NCBI RefSeq assembly: GCF_000429905.1
Contig: NZ_AUCT01000008.1
Coordinates: forward strand, 62,001-126,000
Source of the DNA: Desulfatibacillum aliphaticivorans DSM 15576
Lineage (GTDB): Bacteria > Desulfobacterota > Desulfobacteria > Desulfobacterales > Desulfatibacillaceae
Length of the DNA: 64,000 bases
Reading direction: 5' to 3'
A program made the position numbers and the translations under genes. Positions 41,806 to 50,717 of this stretch are shown piece by piece; within the stretch, counting starts at the first letter, position 1; the number at the start of each line of letters is the position of its first letter. Below the pieces are notes generated by a model, which made no database searches, was not told the DNA's origin, and saw nothing but the letters and a program-made list of their open reading frames with translations.

Positions 41806-43626
41806 TTAGTCAAGACTTCGCTCTTTCCTTCTTGGATCCGGCGCTTTTAACGGAAGAATATCCAGCGGGTATTCATTGCGCGTATTGTTGCGGCCTTCCA
41901 TGGCAAGGTGCACACGCAGCTTCCAGTTGACGAAATATTTTTTCTTCTCCCCGGGGGACGAAGTTCCGGCTTCCAGGGAGTGCATGGTTTCCAGGGGAAT
42001 GTTCAGGATCGCTTCGCCGTTTCGCATGAGGGAATGGGCGCTGGTCCTGAATTGCTCCTCTGTATAAAACACATGCCTGCCGGACAGATTTCTCTTTCCC
42101 AGCTTATAAATGACCTTTTCCTCTCCGGCCAGAATAAAGGCCAGCCCTTGGGCCTTGCCTAAATTCCCTTTGGCTTCCCAGGTGAGCTTGACGTTATCCC
42201 CCAAATGCAGGGAGGAGGCGTGGATTGTCGCTGTGACGCGCGGGTTGAATGCGGCGAGGAAAAACGGCCTGGACTTAAAGAGGACGGTCAGGCCTACGGG
42301 CGCATAAATCAAAAATAATAATACCGCTTCCGCCCCTGGCGGGTCGGTTATTATAAAAAAAGCCGCCGCCGTCATCGCCAGGTTCAGCAACAAAGCGCCA
42401 AGGCTTTGCCCCACGCCGCTTGTCCTGGTTCGCAAAACCAAGCAATCGATGCCCGGTTGAATGCGGTTACCATCAAACCCGGCGGCATGCCTGTTAGGTT
42501 TTCTTTCGTTTCTGTTCTTACGCCGGTTTTGCAAGCTGGATTCCCGAGTCCGGAGAATGACGGGCTTAATGAGCATGGACTTGCTTTTAGGCCGATGGGT
42601 TTTCTTTCTTTTGCTATCCGGAAAGTTGACAATCCAGTCGCTGATTCCGATCCCCGGCCAAAACGCCAGAAGGATTCCGCACAGGCCCGGAATAATGATC
42701 AAAAGAGAAGAAAGCGCCCTGCTCATATCCGGGCTGTAACCCGTTTTCAGAACGGCCAGGCCCGGCTTTCTGGGATTGACGAAGCATACGGTCCTGGCGC
42801 CCCTGGGGTATTTGGCGATTATCGCCTCCTGGGAGCCGCTCTCAATGGAAGACTTTTGATCATATTTATATGCATTGGACCAGTATTGCTTTCCTTTATA
42901 GCAATACGAATACAGGACGTCCGTTTTGAACAGATCCCGGCGCCCCGAGTGTTTGGTCAGAACCCTGCTCAGGGCGACCGTGCACTCCGTCTTTTCCCAG
43001 CTTTCCGAAGGCCTGTTTGCATAGGCGGACCACAAGGCCGGAATTCGCCCGTAGGCGAGTCCGCCTGCCAGGAGCGCCGCCATCAGACAGGCGATGGCCA
43101 GGCGCTCAAGCAATGCGTAGTCGCCTATTCGATACTCCAGCGGAAGCCCCAGCCAGGCTTTTCGAAAGCCGGACGCCGCGGCGAATAGAAAGGCCAGGCA
43201 AATCGGGTATAAAAACCAAAAGCTGTATTTATCGGTTTCAAGAACCGCCTTGCTTGGATTGCTCGGATCTACGTAGCAAAAGGAATCCGCTCCCGCCGGA
43301 AATTCTCTCGCCAGTTCCATGGCTTCTTGGGCGGAATAAAAAACAATCGGGTTTAAGCGATGCCGCTTGGAAGTGAAGGCTTCTCCGTTCACCTCATATT
43401 CGTATTGCACCAAAAACTTATAGCCTTTGGGAACCGCGCGCCCGGAGCTTTGGACGACGCGGCAGGGCGTTTTGGTCCAGAACGGCAGTCCCGCGCTATC
43501 CGCCTGGGCCATTTGGATGCCCCACCACCAGCCAAAGGCCAGTGCAATAAGAACCAGTCCTCCAAAAACGTGCGCGGCTCTTACCCAAAGGGAAGCCTTT
43601 GCTGATTTTGGTTTATCCCCGGCCAT
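41806..43626 (-). CDS. DUF3592-type membrane protein, copy B
   Basis: The 606-aa protein repeats the layout of its neighbours: two DUF3592-like domains (TPCRVVQSSGRAVPKGYKFLVQY ... FCYVDPSNPSKAVLE and TECTVALSRVLTKHSGRRD ... VCFVNPRKPGLAVLK), membrane helices between them, a basic linker (RKKTHRPKSK, RRKNRNERKPNRH) and a C-terminal arrestin-like domain (LHLGDNVKLTWEAKGNLGK, NIPLETMHSLEAG). It differs from copies A and C in the linker. It is separated from copy C by 199 bases and from copy A by 154 bases. No catalytic motif is visible. Confidence 0.75.
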   Translation of the reverse strand: MAGDKPKSAKASLWVRAAHVFGGLVLIALAFGWWWGIQMAQADSAGLPFWTKTPCRVVQSSGRAVPKGYKFLVQYEYEVNGEAFTSKRHRLNPIVFYSAQEAMELAREFPAGADSFCYVDPSNPSKAVLETDKYSFWFLYPICLAFLFAAASGFRKAWLGLPLEYRIGDYALLERLAIACLMAALLAGGLAYGRIPALWSAYANRPSESWEKTECTVALSRVLTKHSGRRDLFKTDVLYSYCYKGKQYWSNAYKYDQKSSIESGSQEAIIAKYPRGARTVCFVNPRKPGLAVLKTGYSPDMSRALSSLLIIIPGLCGILLAFWPGIGISDWIVNFPDSKRKKTHRPKSKSMLIKPVILRTRESSLQNRRKNRNERKPNRHAAGFDGNRIQPGIDCLVLRTRTSGVGQSLGALLLNLAMTAAAFFIITDPPGAEAVLLFLIYAPVGLTVLFKSRPFFLAAFNPRVTATIHASSLHLGDNVKLTWEAKGNLGKAQGLAFILAGEEKVIYKLGKRNLSGRHVFYTEEQFRTSAHSLMRNGEAILNIPLETMHSLEAGTSSPGEKKKYFVNWKLRVHLAMEGRNNTRNEYPLDILPLKAPDPRRKERSLD

Positions 43627-43780
43627 TTAATGTTCCTGCCTGATGCGATCCATGGAGAATAATAAAATCTGTCAGCTTTTGGGATTGCACTCAAAATGCT
43701 GTCGGATGACCCTGCGGCCGGTCAGCAATGCTATTCGTCCCGCATCGGGGAGTTTAACTCCGTGGGATGATGCGTCCATA

Positions 43781-45454
43781 TCACAACCCTTTTATGGGAT
43801 GAATTTTCAACGGGTATTCCCGAATTGGGTTCGGGCGGCCTTTGCCCTTGCATAGCACTACCAGCAGCCAGGTAATGGAGTATTTTGTATTGAGGACGAA
43901 AAAGCTCTCCACCTCAGCTTCCAGAGAATGCATGGTTTCACGCGGAAGGTTTAACAATATTTCCCCCTTGGAGGATAAAGCAGGCCCGAGACGGCTGACG
44001 AGTTCCTTCTGGAAAAACAGATGGCTTTTTTCCTCAGAGTTCTTCTTTCCCTGTTGCCGAACGCTTTCTAACCCTGCCAAAACAATTGCAAAAGATTCGA
44101 TTTTGTTCCGATCTCCATGTATCTGCCAAGTGAGCTTTACATCGTCGCCCAGGCTGAGGCGGCCGGAATGAAGCGTTACCTCAACCCAGGGGCTGAACCA
44201 GCTTAAAACCTCACGTGCGTGGGGCGCAATATATAACAAGCCCAAAAAAATCATGATAACATAGAGGGAAAAATCATCCCAGTCATCTCCTCCGGCCAGC
44301 ACATCATAGAAGCAGAACAAAAAATATCCAATCCAGCACAGCAAAAACAGGAAGACGGCGGCCGTCACAATGCGCCTTTTCAGTTTGGGCTTAAAAACCT
44401 GCTTTCCCGACTCGGATGAAAATGAGCCGCCGTCCTTCCAAACGTTCCTATTCAGCCTCCTCCGCCGTCTTTTCCCGCCAGAGGCCAGCCATAAGCCGTA
44501 GACTCCGGCGCCTAAGGGCAGAAGAGGTGCAAGTAATAAAATAGGGCTAAACCCAAGCTCCCTTTTCAATACCGACTGGCTGGGCTTGAGCGGGTTGACA
44601 AAGCATTTTGCTCCAGACCCTTTGGGATAGGCTTCTATAATTTCTTTTTTTGCGGAATAGCCTTTGGTGGGCTCGCTGCCAAAGTTGTATGCATTCGACC
44701 GGTGTTCCTCGTCATTGAAGGAGTAGACATACAAAACATCCACCCAATACCTTTTCTTGCCGCCGTCAAATTCCGTTTGAACCAAAGACCGCTCAATCGT
44801 GCAAGCCGTTTCCTGCCAGAACCAACAGGTTGCATACCCTGCCATTGGCTTGAAATTTATGTACTGCCCCAAAGCAAGGCCCGACGCAATGGCGAATAGG
44901 GATAAGCAAGCCAAGCCCCAGGAATACATAGGCGAGTGGTATCTTTTTATGGGAGACGGAGAAGCAAGGCCTCCGAACCAGGCGCTTTGAATGGTATGCA
45001 AGCCAAAAATGGCGCAGCCCAGCGGCAAAAAAAAGAAAAGGAAAGGCCACGGGCTCCAACCGTTGTCCAACACCGCTCGCTCCGGGTTTGCGGCGTCCAC
45101 ATAGCAAACCGCGTCCTGGCCCGGCTTGTACTTTTCGGCCAAAGCGCCGGCCTCGGCCCATTGGTTAAAAACCTGGCTTTTAAAATGATATTTATAAGAT
45201 TGATAGTCCACTGCATTATAACGATATGCATATGCGACGACATATTCATAGCCCGTCCGCAAGGGCCTGACGCGGCTTTCCTCTATCCGGCAAGGAGTCT
45301 TGACCCAGTTCAACTGAGGCTGCCGCCAGGATTGCACCAAAAATAATCCACAAATCTGGGCGACGGCCGCAAGGATCAAAAACAAACCGGCGGCTGTGTA
45401 TCCGACTTGCTTGAGCCGGGGCGGCTTCCAATCTTTGTTGTCTGCTCCTGCCAT
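43781..45454 (-). CDS. DUF3592-type membrane protein, copy A
   Basis: The first gene of the minus-strand block encodes 557 aa with the same domain order: a DUF3592-like domain (TPCRIEESRVRPLRTGYEYVVAY ... AVCYVDAANPERAVLD), two membrane helices, a second one (TACTIERSLVQTEFDGGKKR ... AKCFVNPLKPSQSVLK), further helices, and an arrestin-like C-terminus (LSLGDDVKLTWQIHGDRNK ... NLPRETMHSLEAE). The C-[YF]-V-[ND]-P motif is preserved twice. The upstream region (45455-45820) should hold the operon promoter. Confidence 0.75.
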   Translation of the reverse strand: MAGADNKDWKPPRLKQVGYTAAGLFLILAAVAQICGLFLVQSWRQPQLNWVKTPCRIEESRVRPLRTGYEYVVAYAYRYNAVDYQSYKYHFKSQVFNQWAEAGALAEKYKPGQDAVCYVDAANPERAVLDNGWSPWPFLFFFLPLGCAIFGLHTIQSAWFGGLASPSPIKRYHSPMYSWGLACLSLFAIASGLALGQYINFKPMAGYATCWFWQETACTIERSLVQTEFDGGKKRYWVDVLYVYSFNDEEHRSNAYNFGSEPTKGYSAKKEIIEAYPKGSGAKCFVNPLKPSQSVLKRELGFSPILLLAPLLPLGAGVYGLWLASGGKRRRRRLNRNVWKDGGSFSSESGKQVFKPKLKRRIVTAAVFLFLLCWIGYFLFCFYDVLAGGDDWDDFSLYVIMIFLGLLYIAPHAREVLSWFSPWVEVTLHSGRLSLGDDVKLTWQIHGDRNKIESFAIVLAGLESVRQQGKKNSEEKSHLFFQKELVSRLGPALSSKGEILLNLPRETMHSLEAEVESFFVLNTKYSITWLLVVLCKGKGRPNPIREYPLKIHPIKGL

Positions 45455-45820
45455 GGCACCTTCAGCTGTCTGTCAGTGATTATGGATGGATCTTGCGATG
45501 TTTACCACGAAGCGACGCCGGGGTAAATCCCCTGAGAGACAAAACCCGCCTTTTATACCGCCAAAGCGGCCCCAATATTCAGGCCTTGGGATCAGGACCA
45601 TACCACATGCAGTGCTTTGCCAAAAAATATGCCCGGATTCCTAAAGATTTTTCGCCTAAAGCCCGACAAAACGAATACCATTAGTATTCTCATAGGGCGG
45701 CTGCTCCCGGGCTGCGGAAAGGAGACAAACATATAAATAGGGAGGCTATGGAGCCAATCGCGGTTCCAATGGGTTCCAGGCAACCAACAACCTTTTTCGG
45801 ATTTTAAAAAGGAGGCAGCC
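45455..45820. promoter_or_regulatory. Divergent intergenic region between DUF3592 copy A and the GAF gene
   Basis: This 366-base gap separates divergent genes. It contains the inverted repeat GAATAC-CATTA-GTATTC (45673-45689), a possible operator, and a 19-codon ORF with weak ribosome-binding site at 45748-45807 ending 13 bases before the GAF gene start. No promoter is convincing by eye on either strand. Confidence 0.4.
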
Positions 45821-46411
45821 ATGGACAAACACCTTGTCAATTACGACACTCTCATCAAAGTCACCCGGGCCATTTCCATGAGCAAAGACCCGGAAGAAAT
45901 CGCCATCCTGGCGGTCAACTCCATCAAGCGGGCCCTGTCAGTCAAGGGCGTCACCCTTTTCCTGGTCAACAGAAAAACCCAGGAGCTTGAAGTCGCCGCA
46001 TCCACAGGGCTCAGTCAGGAGTATCTGAAAAAAGGCCCCGTCAGCGCCATCCGCTCCATTGCGGACTCCCTGGATTCCGGCCCCATCGCCATTTACAACG
46101 TCACCGACGACCCCAGGCTTCAATATCCCCAGGAAGCCGTCAAGGAAGGCATCGCCTCCATTCTTTCCGTGCCTATTGAAATTCACGGCCAGACCATGGG
46201 CGCACTGCGCGTGTACACCTCCGAGCCTTGGGAGTTTGTCATGGGCGACGTGAGCATGGTGCAGGCTGTGGGCCAGATGGTGGGCATGGCCCTGGATATG
46301 GCCAGGCTCACGCGCGGCTACAAAAGCAGCATCGAAGTCCTTAAAACCATGCGGGATCCTTCCCGAATGAAACCGCCCATCATGGAGGGCTTTGAAGGGC
46401 TGCCCGTATGA
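45821..46411 (+). CDS. GAF-domain sensor protein
   Basis: AAAGGAGG precedes the ATG at 45821. The 196-aa protein is a single GAF domain (about residues 20-160), with SIKRALSVKGVTLFLVNRKTQELEVAA and the classical ending SVPIEIHGQTMGALRVYTSEPWEF. No output domain is fused, so it may bind a small molecule or act with a partner. The C-terminal 30 residues are proline-rich. It is transcribed divergently from the DUF3592 block. Confidence 0.85.
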   Translation: MDKHLVNYDTLIKVTRAISMSKDPEEIAILAVNSIKRALSVKGVTLFLVNRKTQELEVAASTGLSQEYLKKGPVSAIRSIADSLDSGPIAIYNVTDDPRLQYPQEAVKEGIASILSVPIEIHGQTMGALRVYTSEPWEFVMGDVSMVQAVGQMVGMALDMARLTRGYKSSIEVLKTMRDPSRMKPPIMEGFEGLPV

Positions 46412-46535
46412 TTTCGCCGCCCCGGCGGACGGGGCTTGAACGCAACTCCGACTCCTTGCGGAGGCTGGAGAACCAAAACCGGTCTCCGCATTTTATTTCG
46501 GATTTGAAGAATAGTCCTACTACGACGCCAACGCC

Positions 46536-47372
46536 TTAAAACTTATTCAATATCCTGCGCACCAGCCCGACTTCGGGATCGCTTTGCCGGTATTTTTTCA
46601 AGCTGGCCATCATCTCGTTGATGGCGCCCGCCGCCGTTTCCCGCACTTCCTCCAGGACTATGGGATCGTCCTCGCATCCCTTATAAGGGGCCGTGTCGAT
46701 GGGCCTGCCAAAATAGCAATAAAAGCGCTCCGGCCTTGGCAGCACGCTAAGTCCAAGCCCTCGGGCCAGGGGAGGAATGGCCTCCCCCTCCCTGACCAAA
46801 TCCAGAAGCCCGGGAATTTTGGAAAGCAGCCGCCCGGGCCGGGATTTCACCACGTCCCCGCCGTCCAGGAATATGGAATAGGCGTAGTCCGGGCCCAGCG
46901 AGGCGATAGGAAGGATGGGGTATCCGTACTTGATCGCCAGCCGGGCGAAGCCGTAGCGTTCCTTCCAGATGAGATTATGAATTTCCCCTTTGCGCCGGCA
47001 GACCTCCCTGCCCCCGCCCGGATAGACCAGGATGTCATCCCCGGCCTTCATGAGCCGGGCGCAGTTTTCGGGAGTCCCCTCCACCACGCCGAATTTTTCC
47101 AGAAACCGCCTCCACACCGGAATTTTAAAATGAAACCGGTCCCCCAGCCCGCGCGGAAAAACGCCGGTCTCCCGGTATAAGGCCACGGCGTACAAGGGGG
47201 CGTCCATGACTCCGTAGATGGTGTGGTTGCCGACGAACAAGTGCGGCTGGGAAGGGTCCACATTATCAAGCCCGAAAATCAGCGGGTTGAAATAAAGCCG
47301 GGGCAAGGTCTGCAGCAGGTGCATGGTTTCCGCGGACAGGGGCGGTCTGAATACATCTCTTTTTAGGGGCAT
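46536..47372 (-). CDS. Lysophospholipid acyltransferase-like (PlsC/DGAT-type) enzyme
   Basis: The 278-aa protein has the acyltransferase block I LFVGNHTIYGVMDAPLYA near residue 45 (histidine and aspartate with a longer spacing than HX4D), block II GDRFHFKIPVWRRFLEKFG, and block III ILVYPGGGREVCRRKGE near 115. This is the DGAT/lysophospholipid type seen in bacterial membrane-lipid synthesis; substrates are not evident. It starts two bases after the stop of the downstream-lying (upstream in transcription) tag gene, so they form an operon. Confidence 0.8.
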   Translation of the reverse strand: MPLKRDVFRPPLSAETMHLLQTLPRLYFNPLIFGLDNVDPSQPHLFVGNHTIYGVMDAPLYAVALYRETGVFPRGLGDRFHFKIPVWRRFLEKFGVVEGTPENCARLMKAGDDILVYPGGGREVCRRKGEIHNLIWKERYGFARLAIKYGYPILPIASLGPDYAYSIFLDGGDVVKSRPGRLLSKIPGLLDLVREGEAIPPLARGLGLSVLPRPERFYCYFGRPIDTAPYKGCEDDPIVLEEVRETAAGAINEMMASLKKYRQSDPEVGLVRRILNKF

Positions 47373-47374
47373 CG

Positions 47375-47935
47375 CTAAACTTCGCTGTATCTGAAACAGT
47401 CCACAAGGTGATCGTTAACCATGCCCATGGACTGCATGTAGGCGTAGCAAATGGTCGGGCCGACGAAATTAAAGCCTCTTTTCTTCAAATCCTTGCTGAG
47501 AGTCTGGGCCAAAGGGGTTTGAGCCGGAACCTCGTCCATGGTCTTCCAGGCGTTTTTGATGGGCGCTCCGTCCACAAAATTCCATATGTAGGAATCAAAG
47601 GACCCGAATTCTTCCTGAACCTTGAGAAAAGCCCGGGCGTTCTGCACGGCGGATTTGATCTTAAGGCGGTTGCGGATAATTCCGGCGTCCTGGGCCAGGG
47701 CCTCCATCCTGGTTTCGTCGTACCGGGCGATTTTTTCGGGATCGAATGCGTCAAAGGCTTTGTTATAGTTGGCCCTCTTACGCAGAATGGTAATCCAGGC
47801 CAAGCCGGCCTGGGCGCCTTCCAAAATCAAAAACTCAAACAGCCTGCGGTCGTCGTGACAGGGCAGGCCCCACTCCAAGTCGTGATAGACGATGTAATCC
47901 GGGTCGTCCCCGGGCCATGGGCAGCGTGCTTTCAT
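47375..47935 (-). CDS. tag: DNA-3-methyladenine glycosylase I, first copy
   Basis: The 186-aa enzyme removes 3-methyladenine from alkylated DNA. The HhH-like and zinc-binding features of the Tag family are present: RCPWPGDDPDYIVYHDLEWG near the N-terminus (zinc ligands cysteine and histidine), AGLAWITILRKRANYNKAFD near 50 and GFNFVGPTICYAYMQSMGMVNDHLVDCFRY at the end (second histidine and cysteine). No Shine-Dalgarno sequence is visible. A second copy, about 80% identical, lies 175 bases upstream on the same strand. Confidence 0.95.
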   Translation of the reverse strand: MKARCPWPGDDPDYIVYHDLEWGLPCHDDRRLFEFLILEGAQAGLAWITILRKRANYNKAFDAFDPEKIARYDETRMEALAQDAGIIRNRLKIKSAVQNARAFLKVQEEFGSFDSYIWNFVDGAPIKNAWKTMDEVPAQTPLAQTLSKDLKKRGFNFVGPTICYAYMQSMGMVNDHLVDCFRYSEV

Positions 47936-48110
47936 GAAATAATACCGATTGCTGAAATAGTAAGTGTGCAGAGCAGCGTCTTAACCGACCGGTCAAACAA
48001 CGTCATTTCCATAACGGCCGAGGCTTGTCCTGTCAATACCGTATTCAGGGCAGCCCTGGCGTCTGTTCAACAGGCTGATTCTAAAAGTGCGGCTCGGTTC
48101 GGAGGATGGA

Positions 48111-48671
48111 TTAGATCTGGTTGTATCTGAAGCAATCCGCCTGGTGGTCGTTGACCATGCCAATGGTCTGCATGAATGCGTAGCAAATGGTCGGGCCGAC
48201 GAAATTAAAGCCCCTTATCTTCAAATCCTTGCTCAGGGCCTTGGCCAATGGGGTCTGGGCCGGAGCCTCCTCCCAGGTTTTCCAGGCGTTCTTGATGGGC
48301 GTCCCGTCCACAAAGCGCCAGATGTAGGAGTCAAAGGACCCGAACTCCTCCCGGACCTTAAGAAAGGCCCGGGCGTTTTGTACGGCGGATTTGATCTTCA
48401 GGCGATTTCGGATAATCCCGGAGTCCCGGGCCAGGGCTTCCATTTTGGTTTCGTCGTATCGGGCGATTTTTGCCGGATCAAAGGCGTCAAAGGCCTTGCG
48501 ATAATTCGCCCGCCTGCGCAAGATAGTCACCCAGGCCAACCCGGCCTGGGCGCCGTCCAGAACCAAAAACTCGAACAGCTTTTGGTCGTCATGGCAAGGC
48601 AGGCCCCATTCCAGGTCGTGATAAGCGATTAAATCCGGGTCGGCCCCGGTCCATGAGCAGCGTGTTTTCAT
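48111..48671 (-). CDS. tag: DNA-3-methyladenine glycosylase I, second copy
   Basis: The 186-aa protein, from the ATG at 48671, aligns end to end with the neighbouring copy: RCSWTGADPDLIAYHDLEWG, AGLAWVTILRRRANYRKAFD and GFNFVGPTICYAFMQTIGMVNDHQADCFRY. Both copies keep the zinc-binding residues and the catalytic glutamate region, so both should be active. The nearly identical length and about 80% identity point to a recent tandem duplication. It precedes the first copy by 175 bases. Confidence 0.95.
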   Translation of the reverse strand: MKTRCSWTGADPDLIAYHDLEWGLPCHDDQKLFEFLVLDGAQAGLAWVTILRRRANYRKAFDAFDPAKIARYDETKMEALARDSGIIRNRLKIKSAVQNARAFLKVREEFGSFDSYIWRFVDGTPIKNAWKTWEEAPAQTPLAKALSKDLKIRGFNFVGPTICYAFMQTIGMVNDHQADCFRYNQI

Positions 48672-48829
48672 CTTTTTTTGCTTCAAAGGGATTTTGTATT
48701 CCGGCAGCGTTCAAACCGAGCGTTAAAACAACCCCACTCCAGTATCGGCCAGGGAGAACCCTGTCAATATGATTGAGGGAATAATTCCGGGACAAATTTT
48801 CAATTTGGAGAATATAGCAAGTAGATGCT

Positions 48830-48896
48830 GGGAGCCTTCCCCTCCTGGCTTTGAGGGCGAGCAACCATGGTTTTCCCAAGAAGGGGAAAGGCTCCC
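48830..48896 (-). terminator. Long hairpin after the hydroxyacyl-CoA dehydrogenase gene
   Basis: GGGAGCCTTTCCCCT and AGGGGAAGGCTCCC (one mismatched base) pair over about 14 bp with a 37-base loop. It sits 29 bases past the stop of the dehydrogenase gene. No T run follows, so it may slow degradation rather than terminate. Confidence 0.5.
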
Positions 48897-48924
48897 AAGA
48901 TGAAATTGTTTCTGCGGTTTGCGA

Positions 48925-49824
48925 CTATTTTCCCTTGTTGATGAAATCAGGCTTGGTGAACTCAGGGCCGGGATAGTTGTAAAAGCCCTTGCCCGTCTTT
49001 GCGCCCAATTCCCCCTTATCCACGTAGGTTTGTAAAAAGGCTGCGTTTTCCTTCAGCCTGGGGTCGTCGTCGTATGTGGACCAATACTCGGTGATGTGAT
49101 GGCAGGTGTCCAGGCCGATGGAGTCCATGATGGCGAAGGGTCCCGTGTGGACGCCCATGACGCCCATCCAGGCGCGGTCAACATCCTGGGGTTCGGCCAC
49201 GCCGCGCGCCGCCAGGGATTGAGCCGCCCGGAGCCATTCGGTCAAAAGGGCGTTGAAGACGTAGCCCGGGCTTTCCTTTTTCAGGACGATGGAGACCAGT
49301 TCCATCTGATCGCTAAAAGCCTTGACAGCCTCGATGGTCTCGGGCGCCGTACCCGGATGAGGCATGATGTCCACGACATTGTTGAAGGAGACGTCATGAA
49401 AATGCAGGGCCGCGAATTTTTCCGGCCTTCCCGTGGCTTCCGCAAAGGCCGAAGGCATCAGGGTGGAGGTGTTGGTCGTAAAAATGACGTTTTCAGGGCA
49501 TAGTTCGTTAAACTGGGCGAAAACCTTGCCCTTCAGCTTGGGAACTTCAGGCACGGATTCGTTGACAATGTCCGCGCCTTCGGCGGCTGCGGCAGCGTCG
49601 CTGGTGAAACTCATGCGGTTCAACGTAGCTTCCGCTTCCTCCTGGGTCAGCTTGCCCATCCTTACAAAGCGCCGGCCTAATTTGGCCGCCCTGTCCTGGG
49701 CGAAAGCCAGGCTCTCTTCGCTGATATCGTACACCGCCACGTCCAGGCCCTTGCTGGCGCACAAAAAACCGATCTGGTGCCCCATGGTGCCCGCTCCCAG
49801 GATCAATACCTTTTTAAATTCCAT
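48925..49824 (-). CDS. 3-hydroxyacyl-CoA dehydrogenase
   Basis: The ATG at 49824 has AAGGTG six bases upstream; a GTG three codons earlier is an alternative. The 299-aa NAD-dependent enzyme has the dinucleotide motif ILGAGTMGHQIGFLCASKG at residue 7 and the C-terminal helical domain (SPGYVFNALLTEWLRAAQSL, GKGFYNYPGPEF). Where most family members read HFFNP at the catalytic histidine, this one reads HFHDVSFNNVVDIMPHPG, an unusual variant. It oxidises 3-hydroxyacyl-CoA in beta-oxidation. It is the second gene of an operon with the SDR gene, 37 bases upstream. Confidence 0.85.
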   Translation of the reverse strand: MEFKKVLILGAGTMGHQIGFLCASKGLDVAVYDISEESLAFAQDRAAKLGRRFVRMGKLTQEEAEATLNRMSFTSDAAAAAEGADIVNESVPEVPKLKGKVFAQFNELCPENVIFTTNTSTLMPSAFAEATGRPEKFAALHFHDVSFNNVVDIMPHPGTAPETIEAVKAFSDQMELVSIVLKKESPGYVFNALLTEWLRAAQSLAARGVAEPQDVDRAWMGVMGVHTGPFAIMDSIGLDTCHHITEYWSTYDDDPRLKENAAFLQTYVDKGELGAKTGKGFYNYPGPEFTKPDFINKGK

Positions 49825-49861
49825 ACTGCTCACCTTCTCTCCTTATTTAACCGTAATGGCC

Positions 49862-50629
49862 TTATTCTCTGCAAAGGCTTCCGCCGTCCACCGTCAAGGT
49901 CGCTCCCGTGGTGTAGGATCCGGCCTCGGAGACCAGATACAACACAGCCCCGGCCATTTCAATAGGTTCGGCGTGCCTGCGCAAGGGCAGCGTGCTGGTG
50001 ACGAATTCCTTCACGTCGTCGTCGTCAAAGAGAGCCTGGGCGAACTTGGTCCTTGTCAACCCGGGCAGCAGGGCGTTGACGCGAATGTTGTCAGGCCCCA
50101 ACTCCATGGCGTACGCCCGGGTCAGCATGATGAGGGCCGCCTTGGTGATGGAGTAGATGCCGCGGAACTTGGCGGGATTAATCCCGTTGACCGAGGACGT
50201 ATTGACAATGGCGCCGCCTCCGCCCTTTCTCATGATCGGCGCCGCAAACTTGCACATGAAGAACGGGCCCTTGAGGTTGACGTCCAGAGTCTTGTCATAA
50301 ACCGCTTCATCTGCGTTTTCCATGGGGCCGTAATACGGATTGGCGGCGGCGTTGTTCACCAGGATGTCCAGCCTTCCAAAGCGCTTTTCCACTTCCTGGA
50401 ACAAGGCGTCGATCTTGTCCACATATCCCATATGGCAGGGAATCACATCCGCTTTGCCGCCTTTGTCCCTAATGTCCTGGGCCACCTTTTCCAAGGCTTC
50501 GGCCTTCCGGCTGACCAGGATGCAGTGGGCGCCGTTTTCCGCCAATGTATGGGCAATAGCCTCCCCGATTCCGCGGCTTGCGCCGGTGATCAGGGCGATT
50601 TTTCCTTCCAGGGAAAAGTTGACTGCCAT
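49862..50629 (-). CDS. Short-chain dehydrogenase/reductase (SDR)
   Basis: The ATG at 50629 follows GGGAGG. The 255-aa classical SDR has the NAD(P)-binding TGASRGIGEAIAHTLAENG near residue 15, NNAAANPYYGP near 92, the catalytic YSITKAALIML with the tyrosine-lysine pair near 160 (preceded by the serine in NTSSVNG) and DGGSLCRE at the end. It would oxidise or reduce a hydroxyacyl or alcohol substrate. It is the first gene of the operon with the hydroxyacyl-CoA dehydrogenase, behind a palindromic operator at 50718-50731. Confidence 0.9.
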   Translation of the reverse strand: MAVNFSLEGKIALITGASRGIGEAIAHTLAENGAHCILVSRKAEALEKVAQDIRDKGGKADVIPCHMGYVDKIDALFQEVEKRFGRLDILVNNAAANPYYGPMENADEAVYDKTLDVNLKGPFFMCKFAAPIMRKGGGGAIVNTSSVNGINPAKFRGIYSITKAALIMLTRAYAMELGPDNIRVNALLPGLTRTKFAQALFDDDDVKEFVTSTLPLRRHAEPIEMAGAVLYLVSEAGSYTTGATLTVDGGSLCRE

Positions 50630-50717
50630 GGGGGACCTCCCTTTTTGTTGGGGTTTGTTGAGTAGCAAAATTCAGCCGGTACACGGTTATTCATTTTGGC
50701 GGTCATTGTCAAGAAAA

